DNA from: Doryteuthis pealeii
Lineage: Eukaryota > Mollusca > Cephalopoda > Myopsida > Loliginidae
Reading direction: 5' to 3'
NCBI GenBank assembly: GCA_023376005.1
Contig: CM042176.1
Location: forward strand, 16,064,958 to 16,128,957
Length of the DNA stretch: 64,000 nucleotides
The position numbers and the translations under genes are program-made. The notes below the pieces were generated by a model, which was not told the DNA's origin, did not search any database, and worked only from the letters and a program-made list of their open reading frames with translations. Positions 1-11,454 of this stretch are shown here, in pieces; the stretch's first letter is position 1, and every line of letters starts with the position of its first letter.

Positions 1-502
1 AAAACCTATCAGCATCACTATATATATACATTAGACAAAACGTGACCCATTGGGTCACCCATTCAGCTCTGGGTAGATAATTGAGATTAGGGAAAAGGGA
101 GTTAGCAAAGTGAATAAGATTTTTTTTAAATAAATATGGCCAAGCAAAACCTTATACGGCCTGACGGAAACCTTAAAATCATTTTGTTAGCTTCCTAAGA
201 AAGAAAATGTTTGAGCTACGAGTTGCTGGTTGTGAAATTTAACATAGAAATACATTTCAAATTCTCCCAGCTCTCTCTCTCTCTATCTCTCTAGAGAAAC
301 TAACATTATATAACGAGGAGGTAGTCAAGAGATAACATAGAGGGAGAGAAAGAGATAGACACAGAGAAAAGTAAGAGATTGGTTGGTTTTTGACTTAATT
401 GTAAATTATGACTAATTAGAACCAATTAAAACATAATTTTTTTCAAACATAATTCAATCCTAAAAGTAAAGAATAATTTAGTATTATTTTTGTGTCATCA
501 TT
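1..502. other. V-ATPase intron sequence, nothing recognised
   Basis: AT-rich DNA with a short CT microsatellite near 275-292. It has no exon of the upstream gene and no repeat seen elsewhere, except that the first bases (AGCATCACTATATATATACA, CGTGACCCATTGGG) resemble other TA-flanked repeats. Confidence 0.4.
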
Positions 503-745
503 AACTCTTAACATCCTGTTGAGAATTTTCTAAGTCCAGAGCCCCATTCCTATAAGGATTTATCAATAAATGGCTAAAAATGGCCTTTTCATTTAAAGTT
601 ACCTGCTATTTCTCTTTAACTTAAGACTTCTAAATATGTTTAATATTACATTTAAACAAAGTCTATCATTTGAGGCAGAATAGGAAAACAAACGTAATTT
701 CCGTCCGGGCAGAATGAGGTGGTATAGGATGTTAAGGGTTACACT
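503..745. mobile_element. TIR MITE, TAACTCTTAACATCCT family
   Basis: Ends are TAACTCTTAACATCCTG and its inverse GGATGTTAAGGGTTA. The interior (GAGCCCCATTCCTATAAGG, ATTTAAAGTTACCTG) recurs at 5126-6187, 16926-17168 and 28458-28688. No coding capacity. Confidence 0.68.
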
Positions 746-817
746 AAACAGTAAAAAAGCCCGAGACGACATAAGGCTTCCTCAAAGTGAAGCAAAAGTT
801 GATTAACCCAGCTTTAG

Positions 818-840
<23 letters not shown>

Positions 841-848
<8 letters not shown>

Positions 849-1125
849 ATAAAATAACGACTACATCCATTTCTATTCCCACCATAACATTTATGATAAG
901 ATAAAAAGTGGTATCATAATAGGTTTCTTTCTTAGAGCACTTAGGATATGCAATAAGAAATATTTAGAAGAAGAATTTAATATTATTGAAAAGTCTTTTC
1001 TTAAATTACAATACCCTTTAAACTTCATACACCGTGCTAAAAAAAAAAAGGGATTGAAAATACACAACAGAAAAAATAACACTACATCTAACATAATGAT
1101 TCTGATAGGTATATCATACTTCATA
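841..1125 (+). pseudogene. Penelope-like element, reverse transcriptase C-terminal fragment (copy 1)
   Basis: The plus strand translates to NDYIHFYSHHN, DKIKSGIIIGFFLRAL, ICNKKYLEEEF and AKKKKGLKIHNRK with small frame breaks. This is the segment after the catalytic part of Penelope-type reverse transcriptase, before the GIY-YIG nuclease. It is a duplicate of the copy at 1315-1554, giving a tandem partial duplication. Preceded by a (TA)n tract. Confidence 0.7.
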
Positions 1126-1140
1126 AAATATATATCATAA

Positions 1141-1554
1141 AAAGTTATGCGGAAGTTTCAAATATAAGCACGTCCACCAACACTTTTCTCGGTCAGCGAC
1201 AATTTACTCATGAACTTGAACAAAACCACACCCTACCTTTTTTAGACACACTTATTATAAACAATAACAACACTTTAGAATTTAAAGTTTATCATAAGAA
1301 TACCAACAAAAATGACTACATCCATTTTTATTCCCACCATAACAATAAGATAAAAAGTGGTATCATAATAGGTTTCTTTCTTAGAGCACTTACGATATGC
1401 AATAAGAATTATTTAGAAGAAGAATTTAATATTATTGAAAAGTCTTTTCTTAAATTACAATAACCTTTAAACTTCATACACCATGCTAAAAAAAAAAAGG
1501 CATTGAAAATACACAATAGAAAACTAATACTACATCTCCCAATAAAACACGACA
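1141..1554 (+). pseudogene. Penelope-like element, reverse transcriptase C-terminal part (copy 2)
   Basis: Reads QFTHELEQNHTLPFLDTL, NNTLEFKVYHKNTNKNDYIH, YSHHNNKIKSGIIIGF and then EEEFNIIEKSFLKLQ before a stop. The LPFLD...F-K-V-Y-x-K-x-T pattern is characteristic of Penelope-like reverse transcriptases. The element is cut at 1554 by a Helitron and resumes at 2196. Stops and frame shifts show it is dead. It lies antisense to the V-ATPase gene, downstream of exon 5. Confidence 0.78.
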
Positions 1555-2195
1555 TCTTATTATAATGGAGATTGTGTGTTTGTCTGTCTGTAACCGAAAC
1601 TATATTACTACTCAATTCACAGTTCCCTTAGTTATTTACATCACATTCTCCATGATTTTATTTTTATTTAAACCTCAATGAATAATAAAATTGTTTTACA
1701 TTACTAAGACTGTTGACCATATCTAGATACTAATAATACGCAATTGTATTTATATATACAACAAAATAGTGGTTTACAGTGTGAATGGGAAGGCTAATTT
1801 GCATATTGATCTTAAAAAAATGATTTTAATAAATATATGCTAAGTATTATTGATTTCTAATTGTTTGGTTTTATCGTATTGAATATGAGCAAAAATCTCT
1901 GGGATAAATCTTAAAAGAAATTCATTAAGAAGATGAAATAACTGTAATATTATCCTTTACTTCCTATTTTAAGTAAAGAGTTAAATTAGGAAAATTTACC
2001 AATGAAAGACAGGAGTAATGGAAAATGATGGAAGAGTTAGTTTCAAAGCTGTTCTATTTTTCGATAATACCCCCTCTGTTCCAAATCTTTTTATCTGCAT
2101 TCTTATTTAGTTTTATTAGCCTTTCTAATTTAATATGATATTTTATTATATTAGAACTTAAAAACTTGCACCCGGAGGGTGCATATATTTGCTAG
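1555..2195 (+). mobile_element. Non-autonomous Helitron, subfamily A
   Basis: Begins TCTTATTATAATGG directly after an A and ends TTTGCTAG directly before a T. A GCACCC-GGA-GGGTGC hairpin ends 13 nt from the terminus. A 5'-TC end, a 3'-CTRR end with subterminal hairpin and insertion between A and T are the Helitron hallmarks. It interrupts the Penelope-like element between its reverse transcriptase and nuclease parts. No protein coding. Confidence 0.8.
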
Positions 2196-2461
2196 TAATA
2201 ATAATAACAACTCTTATAGGTACATCATACTCCCTATAATCCTATCACTGATAAAATAAATAGAAACCTAAAAAAGATAGGTATTAAAACAGTCACTCAC
2301 TCCACTAAAACAGTCAAAAACATTTTACAGAATAAAAATAATCCTAAACACACACATTCCGAAGCTGGAGTCTACACAATTGATTGTTTAAATTGTAACA
2401 AAAAATATGTAGGCGAGACTTCCAGATCCTTATCTAAACGTCTATCGAAACACAAATATCA
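2196..2461 (+). pseudogene. Penelope-like element, GIY-YIG endonuclease domain
   Basis: After the Helitron, the frame reads NLKKIGIKTVTHSTKTVKNI then GVYTIDCLNCNKKYVGETSR and [13 protein letters not shown]-(9)-KKYVGET-R is the GIY-YIG nuclease signature (GVY for GIY, YVG for YIG, catalytic Arg in TSRSL), preceded by the C-x2-C-like DCLNCN spacing seen in Penelope-like elements. The 3' part is missing: the homology ends in a (TA)n run at 2461. Confidence 0.78.
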
Positions 2462-2502
2462 TATATATATATAAAAATGTAGCAATTTAGTGAAATACTT
2501 AC

Positions 2503-2580
2503 AGCTAAAGCTTCACACATCACTTCAGCAGTTGCACCACCCAATTCTTTACAGAAATTGTAAAAATCCTCAAGATAAGC
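2503..2580 (-). CDS. ATP6V0D1: V-ATPase subunit d, coding exon 5 (last one in window)
   Basis: The acceptor CTCTTTCAG ends at 2581 and the donor GTAAGT starts at 2502. Twenty-six codons read [15 protein letters not shown] then [11 protein letters not shown], as in insect and vertebrate subunit d just before the FEADRR segment. FEADRR and the C-terminal half are not present in 1-2500, so they lie outside the window. A Penelope-like fragment ends about 35-40 bp past the donor. Confidence 0.9.
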
Positions 2581-5500
2581 CTGAAAGAGAAAGTGAGATC
2601 AAAAACTCATTTTTTTTTTTTCTTTTAATAAAAAAATCGGATTACTAATAAAAATCAAAGAACAGAATTCTACATTTCTCTGAATTTTTGAAATGAGGCT
2701 TCATAATTAGTTTTGTTTGTGGCATATCAAACTCAGTGGGTCATTTAATGCCGTCAAAGTTTTGAAAAAGTTATTCTTAATGGATACTCAATTTTTTTTA
2801 TAAATACATTTTTCTATTTAAACCATAGATGGGACCCTAACAGGTACTACCACTCCAGGTCAGAGTGGACCAGGGAGCAATGGTTTGGTTTGGTTTTGGT
2901 TTGGTTTGTTTGTGGCCAACAGGTGGCCCCATTGGAGGAGTCTTACCCCTCTGCAGAGGTGCTGTCGGTGTATTCTAACGCCCCAGCTGACAGGGCAGTT
3001 GATGATTAGTATTATTTGTATTATTATTCCAATTGGACACATAGCCTAGTGGATAAAGGAGTTAGGTTAAGACAGTTCTAAGTGACAGTTATCTCTAGAC
3101 TGCAGGTTCAATCCTGGTCAGGGGTAGCAGTAACATAGAATAACACCTGTACCCTAGCTATGGCTAGTGGAATGATAACAGGATAGCGCCGTAGACTGAA
3201 TAAAGGGTTAGGTCCAAAGTTCCATGATGGCTCCCGATTACGACAAGAAGATTCCCGGGTCTGACAAGAAATATCTGAAGAAGGCCAGAGGGCACATCGT
3301 CCGAAACGTTGTACAGATAACAATAAAGATGAGGACAAGTCCAAATAATAATAATACTAAGAATTCTACATTTTTAACCAATCAATTTCAAATACAAATT
3401 TCTTTATACTTTGGCGCTCATAGTGTAATGCTTATTAAGACAGAAAATAGACATGGCAACCAGGGTTCAAATCCTGGACGAGGCTGTTTTTTTTTTTTTA
3501 AATCTTGAGTGCTGATTTTAATCTATTTGATAAATCTAATAAATGTTCCTTTTTGTTGACCTGCTTTTCAGTCCATCTGCCTTGCTTTACATCCACCATG
3601 CTGCATCCCATGGTTTTTGGTGCTACATGCTTGTATGGTGTGTATAATAATCTCCTCTGTTGGCTGTTAGTTTATGCTGATTTTAATCTATTTAATAAAT
3701 TTCTTAAATGTTCTTTTTTGCTTCTGTTCTTACTCAAGTACTGCAGAAGTGCAGTCAGTAAATTCTACAGCCCCAGCCGACAGAGTTGAATAGGACCAGA
3801 CCATGATGTGCAATGCAGCTTGTAGGTTTGGTTTGGTTAACCGGTGTTACCACTCTTAGAGATGTGTAACAATAGGTTTATCTGCCTAGCATCTTGTGAA
3901 GCATGCTGTTGACCTACTTTTTCTAGATTGCTTTACATCCACCATGCTGCATCCCATGGTTTCCAATGCTACATGCTAGTATGGTGTGTATAATACTCTC
4001 CTCTGTTGCCTGTTGGCTTATGGGGTTCATCCGTCCAGTATCTGGTGAAGCACACTGTTGAACTGCTTTCGAGTCCATCTGCCTTGCTTTACATCCACCA
4101 TGCTGCATCCTATGGTTTCCAATGCTACATGCTTGTATGGTGTGTATAATACTCTTGTCTTGGCATAGTAATATTGAAGAGAGTAGACATTAAAATACTC
4201 ACCTTATACAGTGTGTTTCTGATGATTTCCACGTTCATCTCATTGAGATCTTGTTCGGAAATGCAGTCAATGAAATATGGAGCTGAAAGTAGACATTGTA
4301 CAATTAAAGATTTTGTAGGACATCTCTTATTATAATGGAGATAATGTAACTGTCTGTAACCGAAACTATGTCATCACTGACAACACAATTTGTTATATTC
4401 TCAATGATTATGAAATAGTCATTATGTAATCTTAATTAGCATCTTATTTATTAACGATGTCTATCGTTTAAACTTTAGAGTGACGTAAACAAAAATTAAA
4501 AGTTTATCTTTTTCTTTAAGGTTTTAAAACTATACGACGTCCTGTACCGATACCCAATTTGTCGAAAAATCCATGTTTTTACAAATAAATCCCCCCCCTT
4601 TCCCAAAAAATTAACAAAAATCAGGGAATTATCCTATTTTAATGAAAATTTCAGTGCTGATTTATCAATGAATGAATCTTATAATGCATTAGTTATTTTA
4701 TTTCAAAACTTTCTGATTTTTTCAGGTCACTTAACTTTGCTCTCCCCACCACTTATTTTGGGAGCGCGACAAAAGACCGAAGGAGTGAATAGAAGAAAAA
4801 GAAAATAAGGATGACATTATGTACAGTGACAGTCATACACACACTATACAAAATTTTTATTTTAAAAAATAAAAAATATATTAAAAAATATTATATAAAT
4901 AAATATATAAAAAAATATATTATAAATAAAAAATAAAAACTATACACTAAGCAGAGTTAGATTTGTCACAAAACTGCCATTATTAATAATGCATTTAAAA
5001 TCCTGCAATGTATGTTATATATCTCAAAGAAATAAAGATTTACATAGTATATGGTGGGAATAATTTGCATAATGATTTTAACAAAACTGGATTTAATAAA
5101 TAATTATTTGCTGTTACTAACAGAAGTATTAACTCTTAAATGTCCTATACTGCCTCATTCCACCCAGCCAGAAGTCACATTTGTTTTCCTAACCAGCTCC
5201 AAATGATAGCCTTTGTTTAAATGTAATATTAAACATATTTAGAAGTCTTTGATTTAAGGAAAATAACAGCTAAATTTAAATGAAAAGGCCATTTTTAGCC
5301 ATTTTTTGATAAATCCTTATAGGAATAGGTATCTGGACTTTGTTTAAATGTAATATTAAATATATTTAGAAGTCTTTGATTTAAAGGAAATAACAGGTAA
5401 CTCATTCCACCCGGCTGGAAGTCACATTCATTTTCCTAATCTACCCCAAACAATAGCCTTTGTTTAAATGTAATATTAAACATATTTAGAAGTCTTTAAT

Positions 5501-8500
5501 TCAAGGGAAATAACTCTGGTAACTTTAAATGAAGAAATCTAAAATTAATAGATTCCTTCATACAAAATGGCAACAACACTGGAATAACTGTATCCACAAT
5601 AAACTCTTCCTAATTAAACCTACTTTGGGAGGCTGCAGACCAACTTTAAGGAAATCTAGAAAGGAACAAGTCATTATGTCCCGATTATGCATTCGTCATA
5701 CAAAACAAACACACTCTTATATACTCAAACAAGAACAACAACCACAATGTGAAACAGGTCAAACACCCCTGACAGTTAAACACTTATTCATGGAATGCGG
5801 ATTTTTTGCTCACATTAGAAACCATTATTTTAAAGCAAACAATATGAAAGATCTGTTTGAAAATGTTAACATAGAGGATATTTTCTCCTTTTTGAGGGAA
5901 ATAAAATTATACCATAGAATATAGACATGAAACAAATCAATGCCATACAATATAATCCCCAATAATGCTAACATCGTTAAAACCAATTACTAAAAGTATA
6001 TATATGAATACACAAAATGTATTACACCCTAACCATTAGGCATGATATAACCCCGGACGGGTTGATATGCCGTTAAAATCAATAAACCAACCAACCAACC
6101 AACCAACCGTTTAAATGAAAAGGCCATTTTTTGATAAATCCTTATAGGAATTGGTCTCTGGAATTCTCAACAGGATGTTAAGAGTTAATATATCATCATC
6201 ATGTCGCGCAAGTGGCACGGATATCCATGACAATCTCTTGCCAACCTTCTCTATCATTCATTGCCCCAGGGGGGGTCCTCTGTGCAGCAACCAGCATCCT
6301 TGCATAGTTGGTCAATGTAGGTCCTTGCTGGGTGGCCAACATTAGTATATCCATGTGTTGGCTTCCACAGGAGAATGTCGCTTATGAGATCATCCTTGCT
6401 TCTCCAGCAGTGTCCTGCATGTCTAGTCCATCACACTCGGATGGTTTGTGAGATGGGGGGGTAGGTGGCCATACAGCTGCTTCCTTGTGGGGTGCTGTTC
6501 CACGACTTGTTCAAGACTGCACTCAGCATTCTTGTGCAGATCCCATCTATCTTATTCTCAAGGCGCTTCGTTAGGGTCCAAATGGTGCAGCCATACAGCA
6601 GTACTGATATAACAACAGCCTGGAAGAATTGTCACTTTAGCTTGTCAGTGACATTGGATTTCCATATGACTGATAATTTATTTGTGGCCGACCATGCCTT
6701 TCTTATTCGTGTATTAACATCACTTTCAGTGGATGAGATATTACTACCTAGGTATGTGAACTGTTCTTCTGGCTTAAGAGGCTTACCGTCAAGTGTGGAA
6801 ATGTCTCCTTTCTTTTTGAAACTCATGAACTCAGTTTTATCGGAGTTCACATAGAGACCGATATTCTTTGCTGCCTCCTCCAAGCTATGTAGTAGTGACA
6901 GCCTGTGCCGGTGTATCTGCAAGAAGTGCTAGGTCATCAGCGTAGTCTGCATCTGTGCGGGATATTGCCTGCTTCTTGCTTTTCTTGGTGTGAAACCTTT
7001 TTCTTTTATGGTATCTAATGATGTTTCAGAGTACATATGTTGCTTAGCACCTTCTTCACTACTCTAAATCGTGTATGTTAGTACCGTTCCCAGTACCAAA
7101 AGCGATGTATGTAGTAGTCTGCCATTTTCATCTCCAAAATGACCATTAAATCCGAATTTAATGGATTTTCCATTAGTTATAAAATTGTTAGAATACAAGG
7201 TGTCCATAAAGTCAGTGTTCACTTAAAAAAAAAAAAGTTATAACTATTTATATAGCTATGAGTATAACATAAATTTTTTTAAAAAGACATAAAATTTAGT
7301 GAAAAAGAAAAAAAATGGAAAAAGATGTCTTAATAAATTTGGTAGTCCTGATCAGTTTTGGCTTTAGGCCTTCATTAGAGGATGTTTATTTAAAAAACTT
7401 GATAGGCTTAGGAATATGATCTGTGTTTTCTTTCTTAGCTTTGATCTGTCATTTCAAGTTTTCTTTTATATTTACTAGCAAATATATGCACCCTCCGGGT
7501 GCAAGTATTTAAGTTTTGATATAATAAAATATCATATTAAATTAGAAAGGCTAATGAAACTGACTAAGAATGCAGATAAAAAGATCTGCAACAGAGAGGG
7601 TATAATCGAAAAATAGAACAACTTTGAAACTAACTATTCCATCATTTTCCATTACTCCCCTCTTTCATTGGTAAATTTTCCTAATTTAACTATTTAGTTA
7701 AAATAGGAAGTAAAGGATAATATTACAGTTATTTCTTCTTGTAAATAAATTTCTTTTAAGATTTATCCACAAGATTTTTGTTTATATTTCTTAAGATAAA
7801 ACCAAACAATTAGAAATCAATAATACCAAGCACATATTTATTAAAATAAAATTTTAAATATAAATATGCAAATTAGCCTTCTCGTTCAAACTGTAAACCA
7901 CTATTTTGTTGTATTTATAAATACAATTGCATGTTATTAGTACGTAGATATGGTCAATAGTATTAATAATGTAAAACAATTTTTATTAATAACTAAAGGT
8001 TTAAAAGAATGAAATCATGGAGTATTTGACGTAAATAATTAAGGGAATTGTGACTTGAGTAGTAATATAGTTTCGGTTACAGACAGAAAAACACACAATC
8101 TCCATTATAATAAGATATACAATGGTACTTTGATTTATAAGTGACCCAACTTAATTTTCCAAGTTGAGTTATGAGCTGTCACTCGGTCAAATTTTTGCAT
8201 TGTGTTGAGGTATGAGTGAGTTTCACAGTCTCTCACTCAAAACATTTAAGTTTCCAAATTTATTACGCTAAAGAAAAAATATTTTTAAAAAAACAAAAAA
8301 ACATTAAAACATTGCTGCACATAATTCATTACATTCTATTTTATTATGTGTTTATACAGTGCTATTTTTCTCATTTATAAAAACATTAAAAAAAATTTTT
8401 AAATTAGGATGTTTTGGGGGTGTGGCTTGAATGGATTAATGACATTCCAATCTATTTCAATGGGAAAATTGATTTGATATATGAGGAAATTGAGTTACAA

Positions 8501-9093
8501 GCAGAATGAATTAAACACCTAAGTCAGGGTACCACTGTATATAATAATTTGGATAATAATATCCTGGACTTCAATAAACAACAGATACATATATGCAAAA
8601 TGAGAACCCTTCTTTATTCCTATTCGGTGTGTAGGTAGGTGAGGGGTGGCGAGTGTTCACAATGAGGGTGTTTTGTTGATGGGAGACGCGAAGTGATGCT
8701 ATTGGCTGTTTGCTGTGGTCTGTCTCGGCCTGAATCCTCTTCCTTTTATTTGATAGATACGACTCCGCATCTTTATCTTTTGATCTGATAACTGACCTTT
8801 GTTATATTTTTCTTTATCTTCCTCCTTGACCGGAAATTAATATTTCTGTTTGTACAATATACAACACATAGTCTAGGCTATGTTAATATATAAATGAATT
8901 TAAAATAGTAAAAAATTTAAAATAGTAAAAAAAAAAATAAAAATAAATAAATTTAAAAATAGTAAATAAATAAAAATAAAATAAAAAATAAAATAAATAA
9001 AAATAAATAAATAAAAATAATATAAATAAATAATATAAATAAAATAAATATAAATAAAAATAAAATAAATAAAATAAATAAAAATAAAATAAA

Positions 9094-9130
<37 letters not shown>

Positions 9131-10233
9131 AATTTTAAATAGTAAAAAAAAAAATAATAAAATAAATAAATAAAAATTTGCCCTTACCAAGAGGAGTATC
9201 CACCAAGACGGCATTGTAAAGTTCAGCTGGGGTGGATGCAATGTGAATTGCTTCCATTTGCTCAAAGCTACCCAAGGGATGACTCTTAGGGATGAGTTCA
9301 GAAATCGGTCTCTGGTGAACCGTTCCTGTGATAAGCAGTGTGATGTTGTCAATCATATAACTGTAACTACAAAAAGAAAGAAAAACAAATTAAATAGAAT
9401 AGCAAATATTTAAGTTTCAAGGTAATAAAAATTATATTAAATTAGAAAGGTTAATGAAACTAAAAATGAATGCAGATGAATAGATTTGGGGTATAATCAG
9501 AACTACCAAATATATGCACCCTCCGTAGGGTGCAAATATTTAAGTTTTAATATAATAAAAATTATATTAAATTAGAAAGGTTAATAAAACTAAAAATAGC
9601 ATGTTATTAGTATGCAAATTAGGGATGAGTGGTTCATGCCTTCCTCACTTTACCGCACAGTTGTAAGTGCTACTTGTACGCCGAGTTGGCGAGTGCCTGT
9701 ATCGAACCAGGAACCTTGCGGTTCGCAGCCGAACACTCTACTTACCAAGCTACAAAAAAAAAAAAAAAAAAAAAAAAAAAAACAGAACCCAAATTATTTA
9801 TTTATTTTTCCATTAAACTAATCCTAAACCCTAACCACTAATTTATTTGTTTAATGGGAAAATTATCCGTTTTATTACAAAATTTGTGGGTTCTGTTTTT
9901 TCTGGGACACCCTAATTTACTAAACAAAAGTTCATAATTACCAAACTATGAATAAAAGAATTAGGCAAATTTTTCAGACCTTTTATTATATTAATAAGCA
10001 AGTAAAGTCATCGGGATGGCCTAAAGTTGGCATCAGCCAGGGAGTCTATCTGCTTTTCACTAGTGCTAGACCAAGAAGATTGTTTTTGTTAACGTCTGAG
10101 GTGGAGCGCCACACCTACCATCAGCTCCTCACTTTACCGCACAGTTCCCTGTGCTACTTGTACGCCGAGTTGGCGAGTGCCGGTATCGAACCAGGAACCT
10201 TGCGGTTCCCAGTCGAACACTCTACCGACCGAG

Positions 10234-10269
<36 letters not shown>

Positions 10270-10410
10270 AAAGAAAAGACCATTTTGTGAAACTTTTCAA
10301 ATGAACCCCCCACCCCCACCATTATCTTTCGCTGAAGACTTTATAGTCTATTGTTTTCTATGCAGCTGTCATTTATGCCTTTGTTTATTTTCCCTATTAC
10401 ATTGATTTTC

Positions 10411-10461
<51 letters not shown>

Positions 10462-11394
10462 TAAACAAAGGTGTCCGTTTGAACCTTCAACTTAGAAATA
10501 TAAGTTAGTTGGTTTGTCTTACAGCATATCAACCATTTTCGGGTCATTTAATACCAAATTAGGTCATTTTGATATTCGGTTTACTTATAGTATCTGCTGT
10601 TGCTTAAATGGTCGCCCATCTAAGTAGTGAACAGGCTCATCACTGCTTAACTTCAATGATCAACCCAGATCTGGTTTTGATTTGATTGTTCTGTTTTTAG
10701 GTGATTTAATGCCGAATTAAGTCATTTTGATATTCGGTTTATTTACAGTATCTGCTGTTGCTTAAATGGTCACCCATCTAAATATTGAACAGGCTTATCA
10801 CTGCTTAACTTTGGAGTTCAATTCCTGGACGAAGCTGTTTGCGTTTCCCATAGCGCTAATACACTTGGAAAAGGTATAAATCCAATTCTCCCTTCAGCTA
10901 TGGGTAAATAGCAGGGCAGACTGGGCTCTTTAACCATGGCTAGGTAACCAGTCTAGGAGAAGGGAAACTCTGAATTCAAACCTGTTAAACTACGCTTAAG
11001 AAATTGAACTTGTGTTGCATCCTGCTCGTGCTGAGGGGTTGGTAAATATGTATATATGATCAAGCAATTGAAGGTTTACTTACGTAATATAATCAAGGAA
11101 AGTAGCCAATGGTTCCAGAGAATGGTTCCGTAAATGCTGGAATTCTATTACCAGCTTCTCTCGAAGACGCTCATCAATGACGTTTACTGTCAGAGGACTT
11201 GGCTCGTTAGCAAGGAAGTTTCCATAATCTGTGCTCTGCAAATGTAGTTTCAAATCTGAAAGGCACAAGAAAAAAAAAAAAAAAAAAAAGAATATTTATA
11301 AAATTCAAATAAATTTAAAAAAGCACTTACAATAAAGAATAAAAAAGAAACATCTAAAATATTTGAATAGAAAAATAAATAAAATTAAAACTTG

Positions 11395-11454
<60 letters not shown>

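Noticed and set aside
4212..4262. CTGATGA followed later by GGAAA on the plus strand
   Set aside because: Lies antisense inside V-ATPase exon 4; no stem I or stem II pairing, so not a hammerhead.
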